15,116 bases of DNA from Acidimicrobiaceae bacterium (lineage in GTDB: Bacteria; Actinomycetota; Acidimicrobiia; Acidimicrobiales; RAAP-2). A program made the position numbers and the translations under genes. The stretch lies in contig PKZI01000167.1 of the NCBI GenBank assembly GCA_003133005.1, forward strand, positions 1 to 15,116, read 5' to 3'. Below are positions 5,988 through 13,783 of the stretch, in pieces. A model generated the notes under the pieces. That model had not been told where the DNA came from, did no database searches, and saw nothing but the letters and a program-made list of their open reading frames with translations. How positions within the stretch are numbered: the first letter of the stretch is position 1; every line of letters begins with the position of its first letter.

Positions 5988-7495
5988 TGAGTACAGAGGC
6001 ACGCGAGGTCGTCACCCTCGAAACACTGCGCGTCGTCACGCGCAAACGCTCGCTCGCCTACGGCATCACGCTCATGGCGCTGGGTCTGGTCGAGATTCTC
6101 TGGTACGGAGGCGCCGATTCGAAGTTGCACACGACAATCCAGTTCGGTTACAACACCGCGACCATCTGGCCGGTCGTCGCTGAGCTATGGCGGGTCGTAC
6201 TCTTGATCGCGGGCCTCGCGATCATCACGGTCGCGCTTCGCGCAAAGGAGATTGCGTCCCTCGAACGACTCGGACGCTTCTTTGAGTCCGTACGCGGTGC
6301 TCGCGGCATCGCCGTGATCATTGGTGCCTACCTGGTTATCTGGCCCGTGCTGCTGTGGCTGGGTATCAATCAACATGGTCAACTGCGCACCATGACCGTC
6401 GACGTCGCGTTCACTGGTTACGTGTTCGGCATCGCGAGCATCGTGGTCGGTGCGATCATGGCGTGGAAACGATTCGACCGCCGCGCTTCGGGAATGCTCT
6501 ACTCCGGCCTGCTGGTGTTCCTGCTCGGCTTTCTCATCTGGGTCGCGCGCGGCAGTCTCGACCTGCAACTGACCGGCATCCTCGCGAGCGCCGTGGCGGT
6601 GTCGACCTTCTTGATGCTGGGTTCACTCTCGGGCACGTTGTGCGAGCGTTCGGGCGTCGTCAACATCGCGATTGAAGGACAGTTCATCGCCGGTGCACTC
6701 GCGTCGATCGTCTTTGCGAGCGCCTTTCACGGTTCAGGGGTCTCGCTCACCTTCGCGCTGGTCTTCGCGGGCCTCTTCGGCGCGTTTTTCGGATGGATCC
6801 TCGCGATCATGGCCCTTCGCTACGGGGCCAACCAGATCATCGTGGGTGTCGTGATCGTGGCCTTTTGCACCGCGATGTCGCAGTTCTTGTCGACCCAGGT
6901 GCTCAACACCCACCAGAACCTCAACGGTTCTTACGGGTTGCCGGTGTGGGCCATCCCGTGGCTCTCGCACATCCCACTCGTGGGACCGGTGCTCTTTGAC
7001 CAGAACGTGCTCGTCTTCATCGCCTTCGCCGCGGTGATCATTGCCAACTTCGCGCTTTTTCGCACGCGCTGGGGGCTGCGCGTACGCTCAGTCGGCGAGA
7101 AGCCAATCGCCTCGGAGACCGTCGGCATCAACGTGGTCCACGTCCGTTACGGCGCGGTGATCCTCGGAGGGTTCATCGCGGGCGTCGGCGGGGCGGGATT
7201 CACGCTCGGCCCAGGATCGCCGTTCACCTACGGCATGACGGCGGGATATGGCTACATCGCGCTCGCCATCATGATCTTTGGACGCTGGCGCCCCTACGGC
7301 GCGCTCATGGCCTCACTGCTGTTCGGCTTCACGATCGCGCTCAGCGCAAACCTCAACCTCTACCTGAGCCAATTAGTCATTCCCCAGCAGTTCATCACCG
7401 CACTGCCCTATCTCATCACGATCGCCGTGGTGTCAGGTCTCGTGGGACGGATTCGACCGCCCGCCGCCGATGGCGTGCCCTTCCAACGTCACTAG
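5987..7495 (+). CDS. Nucleoside ABC importer permease 2 (NupQ/YufQ type) with long N-terminal membrane extension
   Basis: The 502-residue membrane protein has its family core from about residue 190 to the end. Core segments include LSGTLCERSGVVNIAIEGQFIAGA, RYGANQIIVGVVIVAF, the ATPase-contacting loop TRWGLRVRSVGEKPIASETVGI, and GYGYIALAIMIFGRWRPYGA. Usual NupQ proteins of about 300-ish residues begin close to this core. Here about 190 residues precede it, with roughly five hydrophobic stretches (about residues 22-41, 67-84, 106-126, 137-157 and 165-185, judged by eye). I chose ATG 5987, which overlaps the previous stop (TGATG) and has GGGAGG nine bases upstream; the frame stays open further upstream but only inside permease 1. 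The gene ends on a CTAG shared with the convergent kinase gene, leaving no room for a terminator. Confidence 0.92.
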   Translation: MSTEAREVVTLETLRVVTRKRSLAYGITLMALGLVEILWYGGADSKLHTTIQFGYNTATIWPVVAELWRVVLLIAGLAIITVALRAKEIASLERLGRFFESVRGARGIAVIIGAYLVIWPVLLWLGINQHGQLRTMTVDVAFTGYVFGIASIVVGAIMAWKRFDRRASGMLYSGLLVFLLGFLIWVARGSLDLQLTGILASAVAVSTFLMLGSLSGTLCERSGVVNIAIEGQFIAGALASIVFASAFHGSGVSLTFALVFAGLFGAFFGWILAIMALRYGANQIIVGVVIVAFCTAMSQFLSTQVLNTHQNLNGSYGLPVWAIPWLSHIPLVGPVLFDQNVLVFIAFAAVIIANFALFRTRWGLRVRSVGEKPIASETVGINVVHVRYGAVILGGFIAGVGGAGFTLGPGSPFTYGMTAGYGYIALAIMIFGRWRPYGALMASLLFGFTIALSANLNLYLSQLVIPQQFITALPYLITIAVVSGLVGRIRPPAADGVPFQRH

Positions 7496-8370
7496 GCGCG
7501 AGAACCGAGCTTTCGGACGACTTTCGCGGCGCGACTCATGGCGAGCTCGAGTGACTGGTGCGAACTCCTTCCGCTAAGCCGCTTCGAGAGGTAGGCCCCC
7601 GTCGCCGCGTCGCCCGCGCCGGTCGTGTCCACGACCAGCACGTCACGCGACGGTTTGTGCACAGTCTCGCCGTCGCACGCCACGACCGCGCCCTCGGCAC
7701 CAAGTGTCACGACGACCTCGTGCGCGTAGGGTCGCAGCACCGTGAGCGCGCGTTGGAGGTTCTTCGCCTCGGCGAGGGCGCGCGCCTCCTCCTCGTTGGC
7801 GAAGAGAATAGAAACTCGCCCGATGGCCTTCAAAAACCGAGGCGCACCGATTTGGCGCAGGGGGCCAACCGAGCACACGTCAACCGACGTCGTTGCCCCG
7901 CGAAGACGCGCCGCACCGAGCGCCTCGGTCGCGATTGCCCGGGTACGCGAATCGAGCAACGAATACCCCGACACGTGCAGGTGGTCAAAGGGCTCTTCGA
8001 GCGCGGCGAGGACAGCCTGTACTTCTAGGCGAGGGTTGACGCCCCGGTCGGTCAACATGGCGCGCTGCCCATCGTCGTTCACGAACGACACTACGACGCC
8101 GGTCGCGCCCGACAATACCTTGACGAAGGGAACGACGTCCGCGGCGCGCAGGTCGGCGAGAAAAACTTCGCCGGCCGCGTCGTCGCCCACAACACCCAAG
8201 AACGCCACGTGGTGATCGAGCGCCAACTCGACGGCGATATTCGCGGCCGATCCACCTCGTCCGATGCGCACCGCGGACTTCGTGTCACTCGTGACGTGCA
8301 CTGGTTCGAGGGCGCGCACGACGACATCGAGCATCGCGTCACCCAGCACGAGGACGCGCTTTTGGTTCAC
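7492..8370 (-). CDS. psuK: PfkB-family kinase, probable pseudouridine kinase
   Basis: The 292-residue soluble ribokinase-fold enzyme starts with KRVLVLGDAMLDVVV, has the family's N-terminal GRGGSAAN (GG at 39-40) where the sugar is bound, and ends with the PfkB signature DTTGAGDAATGAYLS, whose Asp254 should be the catalytic base. Fold and kinase activity are clear; the substrate is inferred from the next gene. The upstream glycosidase gene overlaps it by four bases, and such pairs phosphorylate pseudouridine to its 5'-phosphate before cleavage. Alternatives are another nucleoside kinase or ribokinase, the latter useful if free ribose is formed. The start is GTG at 8370, in the GTGA overlap with the glycosidase stop, with no ribosome binding site of its own, so translation is probably coupled. 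The stop TAG shares four bases with the convergent permease stop. Confidence 0.82.
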   Translation of the reverse strand: MNQKRVLVLGDAMLDVVVRALEPVHVTSDTKSAVRIGRGGSAANIAVELALDHHVAFLGVVGDDAAGEVFLADLRAADVVPFVKVLSGATGVVVSFVNDDGQRAMLTDRGVNPRLEVQAVLAALEEPFDHLHVSGYSLLDSRTRAIATEALGAARLRGATTSVDVCSVGPLRQIGAPRFLKAIGRVSILFANEEEARALAEAKNLQRALTVLRPYAHEVVVTLGAEGAVVACDGETVHKPSRDVLVVDTTGAGDAATGAYLSKRLSGRSSHQSLELAMSRAAKVVRKLGSRA

Positions 8371-9296
8371 GTGTTCGCCGCCGCGAGTGCCTTTGCGATT
8401 TCGCCAGCGAGTGCCGCGTTCGCCACCACCAAGTCACGGTTGACTTGGACACTTTGTCCCGCGGTGAAGCGTGCGAATTCCGCCAAGAGTACGGGCGTCA
8501 CTTCTTTACCACTCACGCCCTGGTGATGCGAAAGAGCGAGTGCGCTCTCGAGTGCCTGATCGTGGGTCGTCGCATCGAGCTCTTGGTGTTGTGCGACTGG
8601 ATTGGCGACCAGCATGCCAGTCGGGGAGAAAAGACGATGCAAGGCGAACGAGGCCGCCGCTTCCTCGACGCTATCGACCGACCAGTCGAGGTCGTGACCT
8701 GAGTTCGCTCGATAAAAGCCGGGAAATTTCTTCGTGCGAAATCCCACGACGGGTATGCCCAGTGAGTCGAGGCGCTCGAGCGTCGCGCCAATGTCGAGAA
8801 TTGACTTCACGCCCGACGCCACTACCAACACTGGGGTTCGTGAAAGCGCGGTCAAGTCCGCTGATTCGTCGAAACTCTGCGCCGCACCACGGTGCACGCC
8901 ACCGAGACCTCCGGTGGCCATCACGTCGATGCCGACGGTGCGCGCCACGGCAATGGTTCCCGCCACGGTCGTCGCTCCGTCAGTGGCGCTCGCCACCGAA
9001 ACACCAATGTCGCGCGCGGAAAGCTTCGCCGCGTTACGAGCGGGAGAGGCCAACTCCTCAAGTTGATCCACGCTCAAGCCAACGACCACGCGTCCGCCGA
9101 TCACGCCGATCGTCGCGGGCACTGAACCGGACTTTCGCACTGCTTGATCGCACTCGCTCGCCACTTCCAGATTGATGGGAGCAGGAAGCCCTTGGACGAC
9201 GATGGTCGTTTCCAGTGCGACCACAGGTCGCGACTCCGCGAGTGCGGCGACGACCTCGTCACTCAGTACGACATGATCTCTCCAAGAATGGCTCAT
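8367..9296 (-). CDS. psuG: Pseudouridine-5'-phosphate glycosidase
   Basis: The 309-residue cytoplasmic enzyme breaks the C-C glycosidic bond of pseudouridine 5'-phosphate to give uracil and ribose 5-phosphate, using a metal ion (Mn2+) and a Lys that forms an imine with the sugar. Visible family blocks are VALETTIVVQGLPAP, ATIGVIGG, DGATTVAGT, ATGGLGGVHRGA, FDESADLTAL, VVASGVKSILDI, GFRTKKFPGFY, GKEVTPVLL and NRDLVVANAALAGEIA. Glu29, Lys91, Asp147 and Lys164 fall two positions before Glu31, Lys93, Asp149 and Lys166 of the E. coli enzyme (numbers from memory), so the active site looks intact. The related IndA proteins of indigoidine clusters share the fold, but the kinase partner favours pseudouridine breakdown. 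I chose ATG 9296; an in-frame TTG at 9305 is possible. No Shine-Dalgarno site precedes either, suggesting a leaderless mRNA. Confidence 0.92.
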   Translation of the reverse strand: MSHSWRDHVVLSDEVVAALAESRPVVALETTIVVQGLPAPINLEVASECDQAVRKSGSVPATIGVIGGRVVVGLSVDQLEELASPARNAAKLSARDIGVSVASATDGATTVAGTIAVARTVGIDVMATGGLGGVHRGAAQSFDESADLTALSRTPVLVVASGVKSILDIGATLERLDSLGIPVVGFRTKKFPGFYRANSGHDLDWSVDSVEEAAASFALHRLFSPTGMLVANPVAQHQELDATTHDQALESALALSHHQGVSGKEVTPVLLAEFARFTAGQSVQVNRDLVVANAALAGEIAKALAAANT

Positions 9297-9305
9297 GTGA
9301 CGCAA

Positions 9306-9315
9306 AGTGTAGTGT
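9306..9315. promoter_or_regulatory. Candidate overlapping divergent -10 elements for psuG and cdd
   Basis: Only 25 bases separate the psuG ATG from the cdd GTG. On the plus strand TAGTGT (9310-9315) fits the TANNNT -10 pattern and sits so that RNA would start at the cdd GTG (9322). On the minus strand TACACT (9311 down to 9306) fits the same pattern and would start RNA about base 9299, just before the psuG ATG. The two hexamers share two bases. Neither has a convincing -35. The plus-strand sequence is a tandem AGTGT AGTGT. TANNNT is a weak pattern, so this is a suggestion based mainly on position. Confidence 0.4.
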
Positions 9316-9321
9316 TTCGGA

Positions 9322-9741
9322 GTGAGTTCGTTGAATGAAATTCCGTGGGATGAACTACGTGAACGGGCCGTGCGCGCAACGAGTAATTCGTACAGTCCCT
9401 ACTCGCACGTCAAGGTGGGCGCGGCTGGCTACACGACCGATGGACGTGTCGTCGAAGGTGCCAACGTGGAGAACGCGAGTTATGGCCTGACGCTCTGTGC
9501 GGAGTGTTCGCTCGTGAGTGACCTCGCGCGACAAGGCGGCGGTCGTCTCGCAGCGGTCAGCATCGTCGCGGGCGACACGAAACCCATTGCGCCGTGTGGG
9601 CGTTGTCGCCAACTCTTGTTCGAGCACGGTGGTAACGGCCTGCTCATCGACGCGGGTCCTGACACAGCACCCCGTCACTTGCACGAATTGCTGCCCGAGG
9701 CGTTCGGACCCGACGACCTGGGTCTACGCGCGAGCCAATGA
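9322..9741 (+). CDS. cdd: Cytidine deaminase, small zinc-dependent (tetrameric type)
   Basis: The 139-residue cytoplasmic enzyme hydrolyses cytidine and deoxycytidine to uridine and deoxyuridine plus ammonia. Near the N-terminus is SYSPYSHVKVGAA, then the substrate-binding NVENASYG (48-55), directly followed by the zinc and proton-shuttle motif CAE (Cys59, Glu61), and later PCGRCRQ with Cys92 and Cys95 as the other zinc ligands. Three Cys ligands and this length are typical of the homotetrameric class. The start is GTG 9322 (MSSLNEIPWDEL), placed seven bases after a -10-like TAGTGT; with no ribosome binding site visible, the mRNA may be leaderless. Its stop TGA overlaps the ATG of deoA (ATGA, 9738-9741). 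It feeds uridine to the phosphorylase downstream. Annotation is firm; the start is the least certain part. Confidence 0.94.
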   Translation: MSSLNEIPWDELRERAVRATSNSYSPYSHVKVGAAGYTTDGRVVEGANVENASYGLTLCAECSLVSDLARQGGGRLAAVSIVAGDTKPIAPCGRCRQLLFEHGGNGLLIDAGPDTAPRHLHELLPEAFGPDDLGLRASQ

Positions 9742-11015
9742 GTTTCTCTTCGATCGACGTCATCACCACGAAGCGCGAAGGAGGCGAACTAAGCGACGCC
9801 GCGATCACGTGGCTCATGGACGCGTATCAGCAAGGTGTGGTCGCCGAAGAGCAGATGTCCGCGCTCCTGATGGCCATCTTCTTTCAAGGGTTGACGAGCC
9901 GCGAACTCCTCACGTGGACCGATTGCATGATCAACTCGGGCGAGACGCTCAACCTTCGAGGGCTTTCTCGACCGAGCGTCGATAAGCACTCGACCGGTGG
10001 TGTTGGAGACAAGATCTCATTGATACTCGCCCCCCTCGTCGCCGCGTGTGGCGCTTGCGTGCCCCAACTCTCGGGCCGCGGTCTGGGACACACCGGTGGC
10101 ACGCTCGACAAACTCGAGTCAATACCGGGCTGGCGCGCGGCGCTCTCGAATGAGGAAATTCACCAACAACTCGAATCGGTGGGTGCGGTCATCTGCGCAG
10201 CCGGTGCGGGCCTCGCCCCGATTGACCGTCGACTCTACGCGTTGCGCGACGTGACGGGCACCGTCGAGTCAATACCGCTCATCTCTTCGTCGATCATGTC
10301 GAAGAAGATCGCTGAGGGAACCCAGGCCCTCGTGCTCGACGTCAAGGTTGGAAGAGGCGCGTTCATCAAAGACATCGAGCGCGCGCGCGAACTGGCCACC
10401 ACCATGGTCGGTCTGGGACTCAACCATGGTGTCGCGACCGTCGCACAACTCACGTCAATGGACGTGCCTCTCGGACGCGCCGCGGGAAACGCTCTTGAGG
10501 TCATTGAATCCATCGAGGTACTTCAGGGAAAGGGGCCGAACGACGTCCGCGAGTTGACGCTGTCACTCGCCTCGACGATGCTCGAACTCGTCGATATCGA
10601 CGTCGACCCTAGTGAGAAACTGGACGACGGTTCGGCGTATCGCGTCTATCGCGAGATGATCGCGGCGCAAGGCGGCGATCCCGACGCGACTCTTCGTCGC
10701 GCGGCTCACAAGGACGTGCTCGTCGCCGGTGACGCCGGTTACGTATCGTCCGTTGACGCACTCAGCGTCGGGGTGGCGGCGTGGCGCCTCGGAGCGGGAC
10801 GCGCTCGCAAGGAAGATCCAGTGAGCGCGGGCGCGGGCGTTCTGAGCTTGGTGCGAGTCGGTGAACGTATCGAACGTGGCCAGCCTCTTTTTGAGATCTA
10901 CGCCGACGACGACGAGCATCTACATCTGGGTCGCGACACGCTGGTGGGCGCGGTGCAGGTCAGCGAGAGCCAGGTGGACGCGGCCCCTCTTCTCTTGGAG
11001 AAGATCAGCGGTTAA
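9738..11015 (+). CDS. deoA: Thymidine / pyrimidine-nucleoside phosphorylase
   Basis: The 425-residue cytoplasmic dimeric enzyme cleaves thymidine, deoxyuridine and possibly uridine with phosphate to the base and (deoxy)ribose-1-phosphate. The family signature SGRGLGHTGGTLDKLES lies at 112-128. Phosphate- and cofactor-site residues are in DKHSTGGVGDK (82-92). The sugar/base-binding stretch LRDVTGTVESIPLISSSIMSKK follows, then DVKVGRGAFIKD. The C-terminal alpha/beta domain begins near RRAAHKDVLVAGDAGYVSS and ends about VGAVQVSESQVD. Length equals that of the family. ATG 9738 overlaps the cdd stop, and adenosine deaminase follows after 12 bases, so the three form an operon. Strict thymidine preference (DeoA) or broad pyrimidine preference (Pdp) cannot be told from motifs; the absence of a separate uridine phosphorylase here makes broad use plausible. 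Confidence 0.94.
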   Translation: MSFSSIDVITTKREGGELSDAAITWLMDAYQQGVVAEEQMSALLMAIFFQGLTSRELLTWTDCMINSGETLNLRGLSRPSVDKHSTGGVGDKISLILAPLVAACGACVPQLSGRGLGHTGGTLDKLESIPGWRAALSNEEIHQQLESVGAVICAAGAGLAPIDRRLYALRDVTGTVESIPLISSSIMSKKIAEGTQALVLDVKVGRGAFIKDIERARELATTMVGLGLNHGVATVAQLTSMDVPLGRAAGNALEVIESIEVLQGKGPNDVRELTLSLASTMLELVDIDVDPSEKLDDGSAYRVYREMIAAQGGDPDATLRRAAHKDVLVAGDAGYVSSVDALSVGVAAWRLGAGRARKEDPVSAGAGVLSLVRVGERIERGQPLFEIYADDDEHLHLGRDTLVGAVQVSESQVDAAPLLLEKISG

Positions 11016-11027
11016 AAGGCCAATGCC

Positions 11028-12137
11028 GTGAGTAGCCTTGGATTTATGTCAGGGCCGACACTCACTCGTGAGATCATCGAGAGGGCTCCGAAGGTACTGC
11101 TCCACGAGCACCTCGACGGTGGTCTTCGCCCCCAAACCGTCCTTGATCTCGCGTCCGAGGATCATTACGAGGGACTGCCCACACATGACTCGGCGGAACT
11201 TCGCGAATGGTTTATCGCGGACACACCAGGCAGTGACCTCGTTCGCTACCTCGAAGGATTTCGTCACACCACCGCAGTTATGCAGTCAAAAGACCACCTC
11301 GAGCGCGTGGCGAGCGAAAGCGCACTCGACCTCGCCCGCGATGGCATTGTCTACGCGGAGGTGCGCTTCGCACCAGAGTTGCACCTCCAGCGTGGTCTGA
11401 CGCTCGACGAGGTCGTCGAGGCCGTGCTCGCGGGCTTTGCGCACGGCACCCAACAAGCGGCGCTCGAAGGAAAGCACATTGTCGTTCGCGCAATCCTCTC
11501 AGCCATGCGTCAAGCAAACGAGAGCGAGGAAATCGCCGCGCTCGCCATCTCGTTTCGTGACCATGGCGTATGCGGTTTCGATATCGCCGGGCCCGAAGAC
11601 GGTTTCCCTCCCACTGAACACTTGCGAGCATTCCACCTCATCCAACGCGAGAACTTTCATATGACGATTCACGCGGGTGAAGCCTTCGGACTCCCGTCGA
11701 TTTGGGAAGCGGTGCAATTCTGCGACGCGGAGCGCTTGGGTCACGGCGTACGCATCGTCGACGACATCAAAAAAGTCGGCGATTCCTTTGAGCTCGGTCG
11801 TCTCGCCCAGTACGTTCGCGACCGACGAATTCCCCTCGAAGTCTGTCCCACCTCGAACGTCCACACTGGTGCCGCGAAGTCAATCGCCACGCACCCCATC
11901 GAGATCCTTCGAGCGCTGCGATTTCGCGTGACCCTCAACACCGATAATCGCCTGATGAGTGGCATCACGCTGAGCAGCGAATTCGAGAAGTGCGCACACG
12001 CTTTTAACTGGTCCTTGGCGGACATGGAATGGTTGACGCTTAACGCCGCCAAGAGTTCGTTCTACCCGTTTGACGAGCGGCTCGCCTTGATCAACCGCGT
12101 GATCAAACCTGGCTACGCCGCCCTGCGCGCCAGTTAG
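11028..12137 (+). CDS. add: Adenosine deaminase
   Basis: The 369-residue soluble TIM-barrel zinc enzyme converts adenosine and deoxyadenosine to inosine and deoxyinosine, substrates of the purine nucleoside phosphorylase encoded nearby. Zinc ligands are visible as HEHLDGG (His26, His28), HAGE (His215, with catalytic Glu218) and an Asp near residue 306 in LNTDNRLMSG. The base-contacting HGVRI contains His239. YAEVRFAPELH and CPTSNVHTG are other family blocks. LDGGLRP in place of LDGA, and TDNRLMS in place of TDDP, are the forms I recall from actinobacterial Add. I chose GTG 11028, with AAAGG about ten bases upstream and 12 bases after deoA; an in-frame ATG at 11046 is also possible and would remove six residues before the conserved region. 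The TAG stop overlaps the convergent phosphomutase stop in TTAG. Confidence 0.93.
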   Translation: MSSLGFMSGPTLTREIIERAPKVLLHEHLDGGLRPQTVLDLASEDHYEGLPTHDSAELREWFIADTPGSDLVRYLEGFRHTTAVMQSKDHLERVASESALDLARDGIVYAEVRFAPELHLQRGLTLDEVVEAVLAGFAHGTQQAALEGKHIVVRAILSAMRQANESEEIAALAISFRDHGVCGFDIAGPEDGFPPTEHLRAFHLIQRENFHMTIHAGEAFGLPSIWEAVQFCDAERLGHGVRIVDDIKKVGDSFELGRLAQYVRDRRIPLEVCPTSNVHTGAAKSIATHPIEILRALRFRVTLNTDNRLMSGITLSSEFEKCAHAFNWSLADMEWLTLNAAKSSFYPFDERLALINRVIKPGYAALRAS

Positions 12138-12141
12138 CGCG
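12126..12141. repeat. Small GC hairpin across the convergent stop codons
   Basis: CGCGC (12126-12130) and GCGCG (12137-12141) are inverted around the 6-base loop CAGTTA, which holds both stop codons of add and the phosphomutase gene. It is symmetric, so it could form in either transcript, but there is no T-run on either side. Five base pairs can arise by chance in such GC-rich sequence. Confidence 0.3.
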
Positions 12142-13783
12142 AGAGCAGCGCGACCACATCGTCGCTCACGCGAGCGAGCAGCTCTGTCGCAATGGCACGC
12201 TCGTCGCGCAAGTCTCGTGCGCGTTCGCGCACCACTATCACCTCGATGTACGCCTTTATCTTCGGTTCGGTGCCCGAGGGCCGAACAATGACTCGGCCGC
12301 GCTCACCCAACTCCCACAGCAGACCCGCAGTGGGAGGCAGTCCGCGATAACCGTGCGCCAGATCAATGACGCTACTCACCGCGACGCCACCCAGTAATGC
12401 GGGCGGTTGGTCGCATAGTTCGGCAATCTTTCGAGCGATGTCCTTTAGTCCCTGGGCGCCGTCACGACGGAACGAGAGCTGCGCGCCCGCGTGCACGCCG
12501 TAACGACCCTCAATCTCGTCGAGTCGATCAAGCAACGTCTTATTATCTCGGTCAAGTTCGTGCGCGAGTTTGCACAACGCGAGGGCGGCCGAGAGACCGT
12601 CCTTATCGGCGACACTCGGATCCACCGCAAACCCCAGCGCCTCCTCGTAACCGAAACGAAGCACGTCGTTGCCCGCGGCGCGCGCGATCCACTTAAAACC
12701 CGTGAGCGTGACTTCAAAACGTAGTTCGGCGTCGCGGGCCATCCGCTCGAGCAAGCTCGACGATACGATACTGGTCGCGACCACGTCCGAGGGCCCGGCC
12801 CCGGGTAACAGCGCCGAAGCGAGTAACCAGCCAATCTCATCACCACGAAGCACGCGCCAGTTCGCACCGTCACGAATCGCGACCCCGAGGCGATCGGCGT
12901 CGGGATCGTTCGCCACCACCAGCGTGGACCCGACGTCGTTGGCGGTGGCAATGACTAGGTCCAACGCACCGGGCTCCTCGGGATTCGGGAAGGCGAGCGT
13001 CGGAAAGTCGCCGTCGGGTTCGAACTGCGCCTCACACACGGCAACGTTCCTAAATCCAGCGGCAGCGAAAAGTTCGGTCATCACGACACCGCCAACCCCA
13101 TGCAGCGGCGTGTACGCAATTGAAAGTTCACTTGAACCTGCGCCGAAGCGTGCGACCAAGTGCTGACGGTAGTTCGCGAGCGTTTCGTCGCCGACCACGT
13201 GGTGCAGCGTGCTCGAACGATTCCCTAGCGTCGGTTCGAGAGGACGTGCCATCAAGCGCTCAATTACTTCGTCCGTTGGCGCAATGATTTGCGAACCACT
13301 GTCGTCGTAGAGCTTGTAGCCGTTGTCACGCGCAGGGTTGTGACTCGCAGTGATCATTATGCCCGCGGCGAGATCGAGGGCCTTTACGACGAACGGCACA
13401 AAGGGCGTGGGCAGTGCCCGGGGCATCTCGTAGACAGGTACGCCAGCCCCAAGCAAAACAGCGACCACCTCGTCGTTGAACTTCTCCGAACCGTGTCGGG
13501 CGTCACGACCCACCACCACCCCACGGCTCTTTTCTCCCGTTGTCTCGAGCCACCCAATCACGCCCTGGGTGGCTCGACGCACGGTGAGCCGATTCATTCC
13601 CAACGGCCCCGCTTGCTCGGGGCCACGAAGTCCCGCGGTACCGAAGTGCAACGGAGCTGAAAACCGCTCACGCAGCTCGCCTTCGTCCCCGCGTTCGAGC
13701 AGCGAACGTAATTCAGCGCGGTCGTGCTCGTCCGGATCGATCGAAATCCAATGCTGGACGTCGCGTTCCAATTCCTCGTTCAC
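12134..13783 (-). CDS. pmmB: Alpha-D-phosphohexomutase family, PGM2/PmmB type; probable phosphopentomutase
   Basis: The 549-residue cytoplasmic enzyme has the four-domain phosphohexomutase layout. HFGTAGLRG (46-54) begins domain 1, with TVRRATQG shortly after. TASHNP has the phosphorylated Ser147. NDPDADR (292-298) binds Mg2+ in domain 2. GYEEALGF (from 378) reads the sugar in domain 3. RPSGTEPK (501-508) binds the substrate phosphate in domain 4. Length and the GTAGLRG opening match PGM2-like proteins, several of which act on pentose phosphates. Its place beside punA, with no deoB in view, suggests that it converts ribose- and deoxyribose-1-phosphate from the phosphorylases to 5-phosphates; phosphoglucomutase or phosphomannomutase activity is the alternative. 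The GTG start (13783) lies in the punA stop (GTGA), so translation is coupled. The TAA stop shares four bases with the add stop. Confidence 0.88.
   Translation of the reverse strand: MNEELERDVQHWISIDPDEHDRAELRSLLERGDEGELRERFSAPLHFGTAGLRGPEQAGPLGMNRLTVRRATQGVIGWLETTGEKSRGVVVGRDARHGSEKFNDEVVAVLLGAGVPVYEMPRALPTPFVPFVVKALDLAAGIMITASHNPARDNGYKLYDDSGSQIIAPTDEVIERLMARPLEPTLGNRSSTLHHVVGDETLANYRQHLVARFGAGSSELSIAYTPLHGVGGVVMTELFAAAGFRNVAVCEAQFEPDGDFPTLAFPNPEEPGALDLVIATANDVGSTLVVANDPDADRLGVAIRDGANWRVLRGDEIGWLLASALLPGAGPSDVVATSIVSSSLLERMARDAELRFEVTLTGFKWIARAAGNDVLRFGYEEALGFAVDPSVADKDGLSAALALCKLAHELDRDNKTLLDRLDEIEGRYGVHAGAQLSFRRDGAQGLKDIARKIAELCDQPPALLGGVAVSSVIDLAHGYRGLPPTAGLLWELGERGRVIVRPSGTEPKIKAYIEVIVVRERARDLRDERAIATELLARVSDDVVALLSR

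Noticed and set aside
8367..9296. IndA of an indigoidine pigment cluster
   Set aside because: The proteins share a family, but no peptide synthetase is present and a PfkB kinase overlaps the gene, as in pseudouridine degradation pairs.
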